Under the pieces are notes generated by a model, which was given only the letters and a program-made list of their open reading frames with translations, had not been told where the DNA came from and searched no databases. A program made the translations under genes and the position numbers. Shown here in pieces: positions 62,176-64,000 of a stretch of 64,000 nt of DNA (position 1 is the first letter of the stretch; every line of letters begins with the position of its first letter). The DNA comes from Caprimulgus europaeus. Lineage: Eukaryota > Chordata > Aves > Caprimulgiformes > Caprimulgidae. The DNA lies in NCBI GenBank assembly GCA_907165065.1, contig OU015523.1, positions 123,182,023 through 123,246,022 of the forward strand, read 5' to 3'.

Positions 62176-62442
62176 GTCTAAAAACATTTGTGGTCTGGGG
62201 GCAGCACAGGATGACCAGACAGGAGTTTCAATGAACACCTTTGCCAGCTGCTCCTGTCCAGTGCCCTAAAGACGTTTCTGCTGAAGTAGACTCTGCAACC
62301 CTACAAAATCTCTGCAGCAATTTGATTCCAAAGCTCCAGCATGCCCTATGAGGCCACCAGCCATTGCGCCATGTTGCTGAAACCTGTTCATCCAGATACC
62401 AGCAGATTATCTTATAATCATAAAGCTTCAGGCACACACACA

Positions 62443-62791
62443 TTGAGAGGGGATCTGATCAATGTCCATAAATATCTGAAATGTGGGGGCCAAATGGGTG
62501 GGCCCGGGCTCTTCTCGGTGGTGCCCAGTGACAGGACAAGGGGCAATGGGCACAAACTGGGACACCAGAAGTTCCACAGAAACTTAAGGAAAAACTTCTT
62601 TCCTGTGAGGGTGCCAGAGCCCTGGGCCAGGCTGCCCAGAGAGGGTGTGGAGTCTCCATCTCTGGAGATGTTCAAACCCACCTGGACACTTTCCTGTGCA
62701 ACCTGGTGTAGGGAACCTGCTTTGGCAGGGGGGTTGGACTGGATGATCTCCTGAGGTCCCTTCCAACCCCCACCAGTCTGTGATTCTGTGA
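62443..62791 (+). mobile_element. CR1 fragment, group C
   Basis: Begins TTGAGAGGGGATCTGATCAA, encodes [20 protein letters not shown], has 3' text GATGATCTCCTGAGGTCCC, and ends AGTCTGTGATTCTGTG. Lies 267 bp after a group B copy in the same orientation. Confidence 0.94.
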
Positions 62792-64000
62792 CAATGAAGT
62801 CTAACATATCATCTCTATGACAAGTTGAAACCACTCTGTATCTCAACAATGGTAACACTTCCCTCTAAACTTCATCCCTCCTTGGGGTAGGAAGACTGTC
62901 TAAATGACTTTCCAGTGTTGAGTTCAGAGTTATTTTCTATGATTCAAGGAATAACAAAGGTGACTGTGCTTATGTGCTGTGGAAAGTAAGCCTTAGTCTA
63001 ATCTAATTTCAGGAGTAGATGGTAGAGAAGAGCCTCTTACAAGGATTTTTCTTTTTCACACAGTTTAAGGTGAAATGCCTACAGTTCAATCAGGTTTGGT
63101 GGGGTTTTTTTCCTTATAAAAAAAAAATTAGTTACTTCTTCATAAAATAAAGGGTTTTGACTTATCTCATGTTGACTTTTGAATATATGGACTAAAAGAC
63201 TGGTTTTGGTAAGACAGTATGGGCAACAAGTTTGCCACTACAGTGTCTCCAACGAGAGCTGCTCACTAATTCTGATGTATTTAAAAATCAAAAAAAAAAG
63301 TGACTAGAGAAAAAAAAAAGTCTTTTAAAGATTGCTTATGTTGCACACAGAGATTCTGGAAAACCAGAGGTCTGTTTCAAAACTAAAAAAAAAAGTGATT
63401 TGCTTAATTTCAGTGTTTTAAGCATTAGATCATCCTTCTTACAACTCATAAATAAAGTGTGCTACAATATCCTACTCTAACCACTAAGAACTTCTCTTCA
63501 CTAGCCTACCTTTTTCAGCTGACCTTAGACAAGTACTTATCAGCCATCAAGATCTCATTTAATTTTATATCCTCAGCTAATCTTTATCTGTTTTACATAG
63601 TAACTTCAGTGTTTGATGAACATGCAGTAAATCACCACAGGATTCTTGGTTCAGTCAGATGGGAACTGTTAGGAAAAGCAGAAAGAATCTTTATTCCATA
63701 CATTTATTTCAGACCTCAAGTATCTCTTATGAATTCAAATCCAAATACATTTACTGTTGTGTTCTGTGATTTATGAACTCCTCTGTATCCAGAAAAATCA
63801 CATATGGACCATTATATTGGTGGCCAATTTTTATTGTCTATAACCGCCTGTCTTTAATACAAACTATTTTTAAAGCTTAAGAAATTGCTTCATTTTTAAC
63901 TGTTTTCACCTGCTTCTACTTTGGTATTACACCATATGTTTTAGATCTTTTATTCTCTCTTCTGTTCAGACTTCTGCCATATCCAAAATTATATTCAAGT

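Larger units (their letters stand above)
56672..64000 (-). other. UVRAG: UVRAG intron, incomplete at window edge
   Basis: Sequence upstream, in gene sense, of the antepenultimate exon. It holds two CR1 copies (61977 and 62443) and an (AAAT)n run at 59.09 kb. In 56672-61976 and 62792-64000 I found no exon, RNA gene or recognisable repeat. It is called intron because earlier UVRAG exons must lie beyond the right edge. A nested gene cannot be fully excluded by eye. Confidence 0.75.

Noticed and set aside
56672..64000. Earlier UVRAG exons
   Set aside because: I looked on the minus strand for the conserved text before the FPLYPKGG exon and did not find it. It should lie beyond the window.

Overview
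The window is vertebrate nuclear DNA from a bird. Two things show this. First, three exons on the minus strand encode the C-terminal part of UVRAG (UV radiation resistance-associated gene product, a subunit of the VPS34/Beclin-1 lipid kinase complex). Second, the window is packed with 5'-truncated CR1 LINE copies, the dominant avian retrotransposon, many ending in the diagnostic ATTCTRTG octamer repeats. By my interval sum CR1 covers about 13 kb of 64 kb (roughly 20%). That is well above the genome average of chicken and closer to what is reported for woodpeckers and their relatives, so a CR1-rich bird lineage is my inference, not a demonstrated species call.

Layout. Positions 1-15.7 kb are intergenic sequence downstream of UVRAG, with a dozen CR1 pieces and no gene I can support. 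Two CR1 copies there (13.4-14.1 and 15.0-15.7 kb) share their non-CR1 flank, so they come from a duplication rather than two insertions. Positions 15.75-18.8 kb are CR1-free and probably form a ~3 kb UVRAG 3' UTR ending at a good poly(A) signal (minus strand, 15765-15770). The last UVRAG coding exon is 18827-19517, the penultimate 33708-33799 and the one before it 56593-56671. All three have consensus splice sites and compatible phases. The rest, to 64000, is intron: 14.2 kb, 22.8 kb and an incomplete >7.3 kb piece. I saw none of the earlier UVRAG exons.

Other structure: an ~880-bp purine-rich minisatellite at 47.1-48.0 kb (46 pure GGGGAAAAA units, then a block of GGCGAAAAA units, then a degenerate tail); a (TAA)n microsatellite at 36.05 kb; tandem duplications of 59 bp (17.1 kb) and 62 bp (41.0 kb); and an exon-like 107-bp island beside a 22-bp palindrome centred on ATGCAAAT at 20.2-20.3 kb in the last intron.

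CR1 copies fall into at least five groups by eye (A-E, my labels), several with near-identical members. All are remnants of the ORF2 C-terminus plus 3' UTR, and none could encode a complete reverse transcriptase. I find no operon, CRISPR array, phage or other prokaryotic system, no endogenous retrovirus, and no tRNA or rRNA gene. The best leads are the minisatellite, the exon-like island and the duplicated CR1 locus.
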